A program made the position numbers and the translations under genes. Below the pieces are notes generated by a model, which saw only the letters and a list, made by a program, of their open reading frames with translations, had not been told where the DNA came from and ran no database searches. DNA of 64,000 bases from Caulobacterales bacterium. GTDB lineage: Bacteria; Pseudomonadota; Alphaproteobacteria; Caulobacterales; Caulobacteraceae. The DNA is taken from positions 62,001-126,000 of the forward strand of contig JAEKKJ010000013.1 of assembly GCA_019510435.1 (NCBI GenBank). Direction: 5' to 3'. Of this stretch, positions 40,256-48,951 are shown one piece after another; position 1 is the stretch's first letter, and each line of letters begins with the position of its first letter.

Positions 40256-40996
40256 ATGGGACGAGTCGCCGGCAAGATCGCCCTGGTGACCGGGGCTGCG
40301 CGGGGGCAGGGCGCGGCGCACGCGCGACGGCTCTGCGAGGCGGGGGCGCAGGTCGTCATCACCGACATCAGGGACAGCGAAGGCGAGGCGCTTGCCGCGT
40401 CTCTCGGGCCGGCGGCCTCCTACCTGTCGCACGACGTCAGCTCCGACGCAGCGTGGCGGAGCGTGATCGCCGCAATCAAGGATCGCCACGGCCGGCTCGA
40501 CGTCCTCATCAACAACGCCGGGATCGCGGTCAGGGCCGGCCTGGGTGACACGGATGCGGAGCTGTTCGAACGGACGGTCCGCGTCAATCAGCTGGGGACG
40601 TTCCTCGGGATCAAACACGGCGCCGAGCTGATGAAGGCCGGCGGCGGCGGCTCGATCATCAACATCTCGTCGATCGCAGCCGTCAAAGCCCAGCCGCAGT
40701 TCATCGCCTACACCAGCACCAAATGGGCGGTGCGCGGCCTCACCCGGGCCGCGGCGCTTGAACTCGCGCCGGCCAAGATCCGGGTGAACACCATCTTCCC
40801 GGGCATCATCGACACGGCGATGCTGACCGACGCCGTGCCCACCCTGAACGTCGCCGAGTTCGGCGCCACGAACACGCCCCTGGGCCGCGTTGGCACGTCC
40901 GATGACGTGGCCTCGGCGATCCTCTTCCTGGCGTCGGATGAAAGCAGCTTCATCACGGGCGCGGAAATCGCGGTGGACGGCGGCGTCATCGCCTGA
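40256..40996 (+). CDS. SDR-family oxidoreductase, hydroxysteroid/cyclic alcohol dehydrogenase-like
   Basis: 246 residues from the ATG at 40256 with AGAGGAAC upstream. Classical SDR: IALVTGAARGQGAAHARRL, DVLINNAG, INISSIAAVKAQPQFIAYTS with Y-x3-K (YTSTK) and a DGGVIA C-terminus. The GAARGQG loop is typical of 3-alpha/20-beta-hydroxysteroid and cyclopentanol dehydrogenases. It probably interconverts a ring alcohol and ketone. Last gene of the catabolic block; it is followed by a hairpin and by the right copy of the 13-bp repeat. Confidence 0.9.
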   Translation: MGRVAGKIALVTGAARGQGAAHARRLCEAGAQVVITDIRDSEGEALAASLGPAASYLSHDVSSDAAWRSVIAAIKDRHGRLDVLINNAGIAVRAGLGDTDAELFERTVRVNQLGTFLGIKHGAELMKAGGGGSIINISSIAAVKAQPQFIAYTSTKWAVRGLTRAAALELAPAKIRVNTIFPGIIDTAMLTDAVPTLNVAEFGATNTPLGRVGTSDDVASAILFLASDESSFITGAEIAVDGGVIA

Positions 40997-41004
40997 CGTC
41001 GCAT

Positions 41005-41026
41005 CGGCGAGGCTGAGACCTCGCCG
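41005..41026. terminator. Hairpin after the last catabolic gene
   Basis: Eight-base arms CGGCGAGG and CCTCGCCG with a 6-base loop lie between convergent SDR and DUF302 genes. No T-run, so factor-independent function is uncertain. Confidence 0.5.
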
Positions 41027-41037
41027 GATCCGGGTTG
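41025..41037. repeat. 13-bp direct repeat, right copy
   Basis: CGGATCCGGGTTG, identical to 10512-10524. It follows a gene that also ends TGACGTCG, with the hairpin inserted in between. It marks the right end of the catabolic block. Confidence 0.35.
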
Positions 41038-41049
41038 GCCCCGCCAGGC

Positions 41050-41565
41050 TCAGTTGGCCTTGGCGGCGACGCTGCCGGCGATGGAGGCGGCGACTTCCGA
41101 GGCCATCTTCACCTGGGCCGGGCGGTCCTCGATGTCGTAGCGGGCGGCCAGGTAGTTGAAGTCGGTGTAGGCCACCCAGACCTTCCCGGTCGCGTCCTGG
41201 GTCACGAGGATGCGCACCGGCCAGTCCAGGCCCGCATAGGGGTTGGAGGTCAGGAACTGGGCGCCAAGCGGCGGGTTGCCGAACAGCAGCAGCTTGGAGG
41301 GGCGCAGGTCGATCTGGGCGCCCTTGGCCAGCGCCTGCTGGTCGATCTCGGTGAAGAAGCGGATGCCCTTGCCGGCGATGTCGGCGCGGATGCGGCTGAC
41401 GGTGTCGTCGAAGGCATAGGCGCTGGCGATGCGCACGACGCCCTGGGCGGTGGGCTGGGCGGCCGGCGTCGCCGGGTCAGCGACGGCGGAGGCGGCGCTG
41501 GCGCAGAGCGCGATGGAGACGCCGGCGGCGAGGGCCATCAGGGCGTGGCGGGCGGTGTAGGTCAT
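41050..41565 (-). CDS. DUF302-domain exported protein
   Basis: 171 residues with a signal peptide (cleavage near ASAVADPA) and a DUF302 domain: SAYAFDDTVSRIRADIAGKG, then LRPSKLLLFGNPPLGAQFLT and WPVRILVTQDATGKVWVAYT. Function of DUF302 is not established. Its start overlaps the patatin stop by 4 nt (ATGA), so the two form one operon. Confidence 0.85.
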   Translation of the reverse strand: MTYTARHALMALAAGVSIALCASAASAVADPATPAAQPTAQGVVRIASAYAFDDTVSRIRADIAGKGIRFFTEIDQQALAKGAQIDLRPSKLLLFGNPPLGAQFLTSNPYAGLDWPVRILVTQDATGKVWVAYTDFNYLAARYDIEDRPAQVKMASEVAASIAGSVAAKAN

Positions 41566-42737
41566 GGGGCGGTTTCCTTGATCGGTTCGGGGTCGGGGGT
41601 GACATGGCCCGACGGCGCCTCGTGGAGGATGATCCCCTCCATGGGGTCGACGCAGTGGGTCCAGGGCGAGGTGTCCAGCACGCGGGCGGTGTCGGCGTAG
41701 CCGGCGTCCCAGCGGGCCTTGATGCCGCCGGGGCTGAAGTCGATGTCCTTGGAGTGGTCCTCGCCGGCCAGCGGCTCGGCCAGCAGCCGGATCACGTGCA
41801 TCTGGGTGCCGCAGCCGTAGGCGGCCAGCTCGCGGACCTCCTCGGTCTCGCGCAGCTCCGGCGGCAGCTTGGCGGCCAGACCGGCGATCACGTGGCGCAG
41901 CTTATGGATCTGCTTCTGGCGCGCGATGTGGCTGTAGGCGCGGCTGGAATACTGCAGGTCCTTCTGGCGCGACATCACGGCCTGGATGCTCGCCGGCTCC
42001 GGCCCGTTGGGGGCCCAGACGTGGACCGCGAACACCACGCCGGAGCGGCGCGGCCGGTCGTCGAACACCGCCTCGACGGGGGTGTTGGAAAGGATCCCGC
42101 CGTCCCAGTAGAGCTCGCCGTCCAGGCGCACCGCCGGGAAGGCGGGGGGCAGGGCGCCCGAGGCCATGACGTGGCGCACGGTGAGCGCGTCGTCGCGGCT
42201 GTCGAAGTAGCGCATCTGGCCGGTCTGGACGTTGGCGGCGCCCACGGTGAGCCGCGGGCGTCCGGCGTTCAGCAGCGTCGGGTCGAGGAGGTCGCCCAGC
42301 GTCTTCTCCAGCGGGTCGCAGGAATAGTAGCCGGCCAGCTCGGGGCCGAGCGGGACCTGCTGGCCCAGGAAAGCCCAGGGGTTGGGCTTGAAGAACGCCT
42401 CGAGGCCGTTGGCGACCGTCATGGCGTTGGCCGCCGCGGCCCCGAAGCTGGGCAGGGAGCCGAAAAACTGGGTCGTGCGCGAATGGGTGACGCGGCGCCA
42501 GAACTCGCGCAGGCGGTCGAGGCGGTCGGCCGGCGGATTGCCCGCGATCAGGCTGGCGTTGATGGCGCCGATCGAGGTGCCGATCACCCAGTCGGGCTCG
42601 ACGCCGGCTTCCTGCAAGGCCTGGTAGACCCCGGCCTGGTAGGCGCCCAGGGCGCCGCCGCCCTGGAAGACGAGCACGACCTGGCCGAGGACGGCCTTGT
42701 CGAGGGAATGGGCTTGTTTGGGACCGGCGGATTTCAT
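41562..42737 (-). CDS. Patatin-like phospholipase (DUF3734 type)
   Basis: 391 residues. Oxyanion loop VLVFQGGGALGAYQAG, nucleophile elbow IGTSIGAINASL (Ser) and the catalytic Asp in LYWDGGILSNTP. The C-terminal extension after about residue 240 is of the DUF3734 type (SRQKDLQYSSRAYSHIARQK). A lipid acyl hydrolase; in related bacteria it is often near 3-hydroxybutyrate dehydrogenase, present here about 4.4 kb away. Likely cytoplasmic or peripheral. Confidence 0.9.
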   Translation of the reverse strand: MKSAGPKQAHSLDKAVLGQVVLVFQGGGALGAYQAGVYQALQEAGVEPDWVIGTSIGAINASLIAGNPPADRLDRLREFWRRVTHSRTTQFFGSLPSFGAAAANAMTVANGLEAFFKPNPWAFLGQQVPLGPELAGYYSCDPLEKTLGDLLDPTLLNAGRPRLTVGAANVQTGQMRYFDSRDDALTVRHVMASGALPPAFPAVRLDGELYWDGGILSNTPVEAVFDDRPRRSGVVFAVHVWAPNGPEPASIQAVMSRQKDLQYSSRAYSHIARQKQIHKLRHVIAGLAAKLPPELRETEEVRELAAYGCGTQMHVIRLLAEPLAGEDHSKDIDFSPGGIKARWDAGYADTARVLDTSPWTHCVDPMEGIILHEAPSGHVTPDPEPIKETAP

Positions 42738-42961
42738 GCCGCCGTTGTGTCAGCTGCGGCGGGCCGCGAGAAATGTCGGTTGGGTCTTCAGACCATGCGC
42801 CAGCTGCATAGATGAAGCGTCCTCGCGCGCCCGCGAAGGATTCGACAGCAAAGGCCGCGCGCAACCCGCGTGCATCATGGTCATAACCTAAAGCGAATTC
42901 AGGCGCAGGCGGCGGGCATCTAGGTTCCGGGCATCGAACAACCTCGTGAAAGAGCCCCCCA

Positions 42962-43453
42962 ATGAAATCCACCCTTTTCCTGGCCGCCGTCGCCTCGACC
43001 GGCCTTCTGTCGCTCGCCCCCGCCGCCTACGCGGCCGGCGCCCCCGACGCCGTCTGCCCGGCCGGCCAGATGCGGCCCGACGCCCGCACCTCCGGCGAGA
43101 CCATGCCCTCCAAGGTCACCGACACCGAGCTGAACACCGTCGCCCTGGGCGGCGAGATCAGCGGTCTCGATAACCGCCGCCTGCGCATGCGCCGCCTGGT
43201 GATCCAGCCCGGCGGCGTGGTGCCGTGGCACAGCCACACCGACCGTCCGGCGCTGCTGATGACGCTCTCCGGCGAGGTCACCGAATACCGCAACAGCTGC
43301 GCCGTCGGGATCGTCCACAAGGCCGGCGACGTGACGGCCGAGAAGAAGGGCGTCAGCCACTGGTGGAAGAACACCGGCAAGACCGCCGCGGTGATCATCG
43401 CCGCCGACATCAAGAACGACGGCCAGGCCCCCTCGGTCGCCGACATGATGTGA
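42962..43453 (+). CDS. Exported cupin-domain protein
   Basis: 163 residues with a signal peptide (AAYAAGAPDA). Single cupin barrel: LVIQPGGVVPWHSHTDRPAL with H-x-H and a following TLSGEVTEYRN, then HKAGDVTAEKKGVSHWWKNT. Probably binds a metal and a small ligand in the periplasm. Ends before a strong terminator; divergent from the patatin gene across about 220 bp with no other gene. Confidence 0.83.
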   Translation: MKSTLFLAAVASTGLLSLAPAAYAAGAPDAVCPAGQMRPDARTSGETMPSKVTDTELNTVALGGEISGLDNRRLRMRRLVIQPGGVVPWHSHTDRPALLMTLSGEVTEYRNSCAVGIVHKAGDVTAEKKGVSHWWKNTGKTAAVIIAADIKNDGQAPSVADMM

Positions 43454-43533
43454 CCCTGTTCGCGGCGCCGCCACGCCCCGCTGGCGCGCCGCGAAGAGCC
43501 CGAGGCCCATCCCCGAACCAGGCCTCGTTGCTG

Positions 43534-43576
43534 AGGCGTGCGGCGCCCGGATGCCCCGGCCGCCGCACGCCTTTTT
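43534..43576 (+). terminator. Rho-independent terminator of the cupin gene
   Basis: Perfect stem AGGCGTGCGGC / GCCGCACGCCT (43534-43544 and 43562-43572), then a run of five T. It ends 26 bp before the MFS start, so the MFS gene needs its own promoter or read-through. Confidence 0.85.
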
Positions 43577-43602
43577 GCTGTTCCAGAACCCCGGAGACTG
43601 TC

Positions 43603-44811
43603 ATGGCCGCCTCGAGCGCCGAACCCCACGCCCTGCCGCGCCGCATCCTTGTCGGACTGATCGGCTTCCTCACCCTGGTCGACCTGTTCGCCGCCCAGGC
43701 CATCCTGCCCACCCTGGCGGCTATGTACCGCGTCCCGCCCTCGTCCATGGGCGTGGCGGTCAACGCCTCGACGATCGGCATGGCCATCTCCGGCCTGCTG
43801 GTCGCGCTGCTGAGCCACCGGCTGCCGCGCCGGGGCGGGATCTGGGTCAGCCTGGCGCTGCTCGCGATCCCGACGACCCTCCTGGCCCACGCGCCGGACC
43901 TGGCCACGTTCACCGCCTTGCGGATCGTCCAGGGCCTCTTCATGTCGGCGGCTTTCACCCTGACCATGGCCTATCTGTCGGAACAGAATTCCGGCGCGGC
44001 CACGGCCGGCGCCCTGGCCGCCTACATCACCGGCAATGTTGCCTCGAACCTGGTCGGACGCCTGATCTCGTCCTCAGTCGCGTCGGCCGCCGGCGTCGCG
44101 GTCAACTTCTACGTCTTCGCCGGCCTGAACCTCGCCGGCGCGGCCCTGGTGTTCTTCGCCCTCAGCCCTGCCATGGCGGTGGCCGCGCAGGAGATGCGGC
44201 GGACCGCCGTCGAGCGCATCGCGGCGCACTTCCGCAACAGCTGCCTGGTGGCCACGTTCGGCATCGGGTTCCTGGTGCTGTTCGCCTTCCTGGGGACCTT
44301 CACCTACGTGAACTTCGTCCTGGCCGCGCCGCCGCTGTCGCTGAAGTCGACGGCGCTGGGCCTGGTCTATTTCGTCTTCCTGCCGGCCATGGTCACCACG
44401 CCCCTGGCAGGCCGCGTGGCGAGCCGGTTCGGTCCGCGCCCGACCTTCTTCGCCTCGCTGGGCCTGGCGCTGGTCGGCCTGCCGCTGCTGCTGGCCGGAT
44501 CGGTGGTCCCAGTGGTCGGCGGCCTGGTGCTGGTGGGCGTCGGCACGTTCTTCGCCCAGGCGACCGCCACCGGCTTCGTGGGACGCGCCGCCAAGACCGA
44601 TCGCGCCGCGGCCAGCGGGATCTACCTGGCCAGCTACTATCTGGGCGGCCTCGCCGGCGCCGCGGTGATCGGCCAGATCTACGACCGCTTCGGCTGGCCG
44701 CCGGCCGTGGGCGTGGTCGGAGCATCCCTGATGGCCGCTGCGGGCCTGGCGGCCACCCTGCGCCCGGCCACGGCGGGTTCGCGGGCGCAGCTGGCGGTGC
44801 AGGCGGCTTGA
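43603..44811 (+). CDS. MFS transporter
   Basis: 402 residues from the ATG at 43603; the long in-frame extension upstream runs through the terminator and is not real. About twelve hydrophobic helices with the N-half signature LVALLSHRLPRRGGIWVSLA and the C-half RVASRFGPRPTFFA. Topology and size resemble drug/sugar efflux proteins of the YnfM type. Substrate unknown. Faces the LysR gene tail to tail. Confidence 0.87.
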   Translation: MAASSAEPHALPRRILVGLIGFLTLVDLFAAQAILPTLAAMYRVPPSSMGVAVNASTIGMAISGLLVALLSHRLPRRGGIWVSLALLAIPTTLLAHAPDLATFTALRIVQGLFMSAAFTLTMAYLSEQNSGAATAGALAAYITGNVASNLVGRLISSSVASAAGVAVNFYVFAGLNLAGAALVFFALSPAMAVAAQEMRRTAVERIAAHFRNSCLVATFGIGFLVLFAFLGTFTYVNFVLAAPPLSLKSTALGLVYFVFLPAMVTTPLAGRVASRFGPRPTFFASLGLALVGLPLLLAGSVVPVVGGLVLVGVGTFFAQATATGFVGRAAKTDRAAASGIYLASYYLGGLAGAAVIGQIYDRFGWPPAVGVVGASLMAAAGLAATLRPATAGSRAQLAVQAA

Positions 44812-44823
44812 GCTTGGGGTTGG

Positions 44824-44850
44824 CTCCCCCCGCGCCTGGCGCGGGGGGAG
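44824..44850. terminator. Very stable hairpin between convergent genes
   Basis: CTCCCCCCGCGCC and GGCGCGGGGGGAG form a perfect 13-bp inverted repeat around one base. It lies between the MFS and LysR ends; no T-run follows. Confidence 0.6.
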
Positions 44851-44858
44851 AGGCGGCG

Positions 44859-45797
44859 TCATTGCGCCGGTTCGAGTTCCGTATCGAGGTCGCCCAGATA
44901 CGGCATCGGCTCCAGCGTGCCCTGCGGCCACTTGAAGGCCCGGGCCTGCTGGACGAAGGCGCCGACGGCCGGCGAATGCGGCCGCCCGCGGACGCTGACC
45001 AGCATGATGGTGCGCACGAACTCCGGGTCGATGAGGCGGCGCGTGACGAGGCCCGGATCGGTGACCGAGAGTTCGGGGAAGAAGCCGAAGCCCAGGCCGG
45101 CCTTGATCATGCCCTGCACCCAGTCGTCGCGCTCGGAGGAGAACACCTGCTTCCAGCGCACGCCGTTCTCGCGCAGGTGCTTGCGCACGTGGTCGAAGGC
45201 CTCGCAGTTGGCGCGGTTGACGTAGGTGTGGCCGTCGGTGTCGCAGCAGGACACCACGTTCTTCTCCGCCAGAGGGTGGTCCGGCGGGACGGCGAGCACG
45301 AAGCGCTCCTGGAACAGCGGCAGGCCATGGAAGCGGACGTCCGGGCCCTCGGGAAGGCCGAACAGGGCCAGGTTCAGGTCGCCCTTGGAAAGCATCTCGA
45401 GCAACTCGGACGAGCCCTCGTCGGAGACCTCCAGGTCCACGTTCGGGTAGGCGGCGCGGAACTTGACGATGAGGTCGGCGATCATGGCCGGGCCGATCGT
45501 GCACATCACGCCGATCTTCAGGGTGACGTTGTCGAGCTTCTTGACCGCCTTGGCCTGGGCGCGGGCGGCCTCGGCCTGGGTCTGGATCAGCTCCAGGTAG
45601 GGCAGCATCATCCGGCCCAGCTCGGACAGGTGCGTGTTCTGCCGCTCGCGGTGGAACAGCGGCCCGCCCAGCTCGTGCTCCAGCTGCTGGATGGCGCGGG
45701 TCAGGGCGGGCTGGCTGACGTTGGACGCCTCCGCCGCGCGGGTGAAGTTCAAGGTCTTCGCCAGCGCGAGGAAGTAGCGGACTTGCTGCATTTCCAT
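44859..45797 (-). CDS. LysR-family transcriptional regulator
   Basis: 312 residues. DNA-binding part: QQVRYFLALAKTLNFTRAAE then ASNVSQPALTRAIQQLEHEL. The effector domain has VTLKIGVMCTIGPAMIADLI. It contains two neighbouring cysteines (VVSCCDTDG) and Cys in NRANCEAF, which might allow redox sensing; this is a guess. It is downstream of NDH-2 on the same strand with a 32-bp gap, and convergent with the MFS gene. Confidence 0.88.
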   Translation of the reverse strand: MEMQQVRYFLALAKTLNFTRAAEASNVSQPALTRAIQQLEHELGGPLFHRERQNTHLSELGRMMLPYLELIQTQAEAARAQAKAVKKLDNVTLKIGVMCTIGPAMIADLIVKFRAAYPNVDLEVSDEGSSELLEMLSKGDLNLALFGLPEGPDVRFHGLPLFQERFVLAVPPDHPLAEKNVVSCCDTDGHTYVNRANCEAFDHVRKHLRENGVRWKQVFSSERDDWVQGMIKAGLGFGFFPELSVTDPGLVTRRLIDPEFVRTIMLVSVRGRPHSPAVGAFVQQARAFKWPQGTLEPMPYLGDLDTELEPAQ

Positions 45798-45829
45798 GAG
45801 GGATCCCCCGGATCGTCAGGAAGCGCCGG

Positions 45830-47143
45830 TTACGAAGCGATACGCGCCTCAGCCGGCGGTGAAGCTACACGCATTGGGGCGTCGCGCCCACGGGTCACCG
45901 CCTCGAAGACGAGGCGCGCGCCGCGTTCGAACGTCAGATACGACCAGGCCCAGTCCAGCACGACCTGCACGCGGTTGCGAAAGCCGATCAGGAACCAGAC
46001 GTGCGCCGCGCACCAGAACACCCAGGCCAGGAAGCCCGAGAGCTTGATCGCGCCGAGGTCGGCGACCGCCGCCTTGCGGCCGATGGTGGCGAGGCTGCCG
46101 AAGTCGGCGTAGCGGAAGGCGCGTGGGGCGGGGCGGCCGGCGATGCGGGCCGCGACGACCTTGGCGACATATTCGCCGGCCTGCTTGGCCGCGGGCGCGA
46201 CGCCGGGGACCGGCCGGCCGGTGGGCTGGCGGACATGGGCGCTGTCGCCGATGACGAACACCTCGGGGTGGCCGGGCAGCGACAGGTCGGCGTTCACGAA
46301 GACCCGGCCAGCGCGGTCCGTCTCGGCGCCCAGCCAGCGGCCGGCCGGGGAGGCCTGTACGCCCGCCGCCCAGATCACCGTCTGCGCCTCGATGCGCTCG
46401 CCGTCGAGATCGACGCCGCCGGCGTCGCAGCGCACCACGCGCTGCTCCAGGCGCACCTCCACGCCCAGCTTCTCCAGCGCGCCCTTGGCGTAGGCGGAGA
46501 GGCCGGGGCAGAAGGTGGCGAGCACGCGCTCGCCGGAGTCGATCAGGATGATCTTGGCCCGCTGGCCGCGGATCCGGCGGAAGTCGCAGGCCAGGGCGCG
46601 GCGGGTCAGCTCGGCGATGGCGCCGGCCAGCTCGACGCCGGTGGGCCCGGCGCCGATCACCACGAAGGTCAGCAGCCGCTCGCGCGCATCCGGGCTCATG
46701 TCCAGCTCGGCCGACTCCAGGGCCAGCAGCACGCGGCTGCGCAGCGACAGCGCGTCTTCCAGGGACTTCAGGCCCGGCGCGTGGGTCGCCCACTCGTCGC
46801 GGCCGAAATAGGCGTGGGTCGCGCCGGTGGCGATCACCAGCTGGTCGTATTCGATGGTGCGCTGGCCCAGCTCCACCTGGCGGGCGGCGAGGTCCACCCC
46901 GCTCACCTCGTCCAGCTCGATGTGGATGTTGCGCTTGCGGCCCAGGATCAGCCGGACCGGGCTGGCGATCTGCGTCGGGGCGAGGCCGGCCGTGGCCACC
47001 TGGTAGAGCAGGGGCTGGAACAGGTGGTGGTTGCGCCGGTCGACCAGGGTCACGTCGGCGTCGGTCTTGGCCAGCGCCGCCGCGGCGGAGAGCCCGCCGA
47101 AGCCGGCGCCGACGATCACCACCCGCTTGCCGGCGGCGGTCAT
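45830..47143 (-). CDS. ndh: Type II NADH dehydrogenase (NDH-2)
   Basis: 437 residues from the ATG at 47143 (MTAAGKRVVIVGAGFGG). FAD loop VVIVGAGFGGLSAAAALA, NADH loop FVVIGAGPTGVELAGAIAEL, the AQTVIWAAGVQASP segment and the C-terminal membrane-contact region GFLAWVFWCAAHVWFLIGFR. Oxidises NADH and reduces quinone without proton pumping. The ATGA overlap with the 3-hydroxybutyrate dehydrogenase gene couples NADH production and use. Confidence 0.92.
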   Translation of the reverse strand: MTAAGKRVVIVGAGFGGLSAAAALAKTDADVTLVDRRNHHLFQPLLYQVATAGLAPTQIASPVRLILGRKRNIHIELDEVSGVDLAARQVELGQRTIEYDQLVIATGATHAYFGRDEWATHAPGLKSLEDALSLRSRVLLALESAELDMSPDARERLLTFVVIGAGPTGVELAGAIAELTRRALACDFRRIRGQRAKIILIDSGERVLATFCPGLSAYAKGALEKLGVEVRLEQRVVRCDAGGVDLDGERIEAQTVIWAAGVQASPAGRWLGAETDRAGRVFVNADLSLPGHPEVFVIGDSAHVRQPTGRPVPGVAPAAKQAGEYVAKVVAARIAGRPAPRAFRYADFGSLATIGRKAAVADLGAIKLSGFLAWVFWCAAHVWFLIGFRNRVQVVLDWAWSYLTFERGARLVFEAVTRGRDAPMRVASPPAEARIAS

Positions 47144-47964
47144 TGGGCGGTCCAGCCGCCGTCGACCGTCAGGGACGCGCCGGTGATCGACGCGCCGCCC
47201 GGGCCGCAGAGGAACGAGGCCAGGGCGCCGATCTCCTCGACCGAGGCGAACCGCCGGTTCGGCTGGCTGGTCAGCAGCACGTCGGTGATGACCTTTTCCT
47301 CGGTCATGTTGTGCGCCCGCGCCTGGTCGGCGATCTGCTTCTCCACCAGCGGCGTCCAGACATAGCCCGGGCAGATGGCGTTGCAGGTGACGCCGGTTCG
47401 CGCCGACTCCAGGGCGACCGTCTTGGTCAGGCCGATGACCCCGTGCTTGGCGGCCACATAGGCCGACTTGAACGGCGAGGCGACCAGGCCGTGGGCGGAG
47501 GCGACGTTGATGATCCGGCCGTAGCCGCGCTCGGCCATCTGCGGCAGGACCGCCTTGATGGCGTGGAAGGCCGAGGAGAGGTTCACGGCCAGGATGGCGT
47601 CCCACTTGGCGGTGGGGAATTCGCCGATCGGCGCCACGTGCTGGATGCCGGCGTTGTTGACCAGGATGTCGATGGGGCCGGCGACGTCGCGCGCGAAGGC
47701 GATCATCTCGCAGATCTTGTCGGGCATGGAGAGGTCGGCGGGGGAATAGTGCACGGCGACGCCGTTGAGGGTCGCGAGCGTCTGGCGGGTGCGTTCGATC
47801 TCGGCGGGATCGCCGAAGCCGTTCAGCACCAGGGTCGCGCCCTGTTCGGCCAGGCTCTCGGCGATGCCGAGCCCGATGCCGCTGGTGGAGCCGGTGACGA
47901 TGGCCACCCTTCCTTCCAGCGGGCGATGGACGGTGGTGGCGGACTTGGTGGCGGTCATGCTCAT
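47140..47964 (-). CDS. bdhA: 3-hydroxybutyrate dehydrogenase (SDR)
   Basis: 274 residues; an ATG two codons later is also possible. SDR with AIVTGSTSGIGLGIAESLAE, DILVNNAGIQHVAPI, and the family-typical INVASAHGLVASPFKSAYVA with YVAAKHG, plus a DGGWTAQ end. This matches bacterial D-3-hydroxybutyrate dehydrogenases of polyhydroxybutyrate turnover. Cotranscribed with NDH-2 (4-nt overlap). Confidence 0.9.
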   Translation of the reverse strand: MSMTATKSATTVHRPLEGRVAIVTGSTSGIGLGIAESLAEQGATLVLNGFGDPAEIERTRQTLATLNGVAVHYSPADLSMPDKICEMIAFARDVAGPIDILVNNAGIQHVAPIGEFPTAKWDAILAVNLSSAFHAIKAVLPQMAERGYGRIINVASAHGLVASPFKSAYVAAKHGVIGLTKTVALESARTGVTCNAICPGYVWTPLVEKQIADQARAHNMTEEKVITDVLLTSQPNRRFASVEEIGALASFLCGPGGASITGASLTVDGGWTAQ

Positions 47965-48039
47965 GGGGTGGGGTCCTGATCTTGGAGGGTCACGTTGTGG
48001 GATGGACGGCCCGGCGTGAAATGCCGGGACCGCATGGAG

Positions 48040-48951
48040 TCAGGCCGCTCGGCGCATGAGCAGCGGCCGCCAGACCCCGGTCATGTCGAGCGGGCCGTCC
48101 AGCTCGACCACGCCGCGGCGATAGAGGTCGAGCAGGTGCGCCAGCACCGAGTGGGCGGCGGCCGGGTGCAGGCGGCGGTCGGTGTCTGCGTAGAGCTGCG
48201 ACACCAGCTGGCGGACCGTGCATTCCCCGGCGTCGGCCAGCGCCATGACGATCTGGGTCTCGCGGTCCCGCCGGTGCTCGATGTAGCCGGCCAGGAACGC
48301 GTCCACCTGGTGGATCGGCGGCCCGTGCGCCGGGAACAGGGCGTCGAAGCGGCGGGCGCGGATCTTCAGCAGGCTGCGCATGTAGGCGCCCATGTCGCCG
48401 TCGGGCGGGCTGACCACGCTGGTCGACCAGCCCATGACGCAATCGCCCGGGAACAGGGCGTTCTCCTCGGCGAGCGCGAAGGCGTAGTGGTTCGAGGTGT
48501 GGCCCGGGGTCGCCACGGCCTCGAGGGTCCAGCCAGGACCGCGGAAGACCTGGCCGTCGCAGAGCGCGACATCGGGGCGGAACGAAAGGTCGTCGCCCGC
48601 CTCCAGGCGATCGTCCCCCTGGCTGGCGCGGCAGGGTTGGCCGCCCGCGTAGATCACCGCGCCGGTGGCCTCGGCGAGCGGACGCGCGGCAGGCGAGTGG
48701 TCCAGGTGGCTGTGGGTGACGAAGATGTGGGTGATCTGCTCGCCCAGGGTGGCGTTCAGGATCGCCTCGACCTGGCGCGGATCGTCGGGGCCGGGATCGA
48801 TCACCGCCACCTCGCCGCGCCCCACGATGTGGGCGCCGGTGCCGGTGAAGGTGAAAGGGCCGGGGTTGTGGGCCACCACCCGGCGGATCAGCGGGCTGAC
48901 CTGTCCGGCCTGGCCGTAGGCGAAGGCGAACTCACGGACGAAGGGGATCAT
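48040..48951 (-). CDS. Metallo-beta-lactamase-fold hydrolase with C-terminal winged helix (LACTB2-like)
   Basis: 303 residues. Metal motif THSHLDHSPAAR (H-x-H-x-D-H), then EAVATPGHTSNHYAF and FPGDCVMGW. A C-terminal winged-helix part follows (ECTVRQLVSQLYAD, AAHSVLAHLLDLYRRGVVEL). This layout is found in LACTB2/MBL hydrolases acting on thioesters or RNA. It is the last gene of a four-gene operon with 4-nt overlaps. Confidence 0.88.
   Translation of the reverse strand: MIPFVREFAFAYGQAGQVSPLIRRVVAHNPGPFTFTGTGAHIVGRGEVAVIDPGPDDPRQVEAILNATLGEQITHIFVTHSHLDHSPAARPLAEATGAVIYAGGQPCRASQGDDRLEAGDDLSFRPDVALCDGQVFRGPGWTLEAVATPGHTSNHYAFALAEENALFPGDCVMGWSTSVVSPPDGDMGAYMRSLLKIRARRFDALFPAHGPPIHQVDAFLAGYIEHRRDRETQIVMALADAGECTVRQLVSQLYADTDRRLHPAAAHSVLAHLLDLYRRGVVELDGPLDMTGVWRPLLMRRAA

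Noticed and set aside
43225..43602. Upstream extension of the MFS frame
   Set aside because: It passes through the cupin gene and the rho-independent terminator and has no membrane-protein character.
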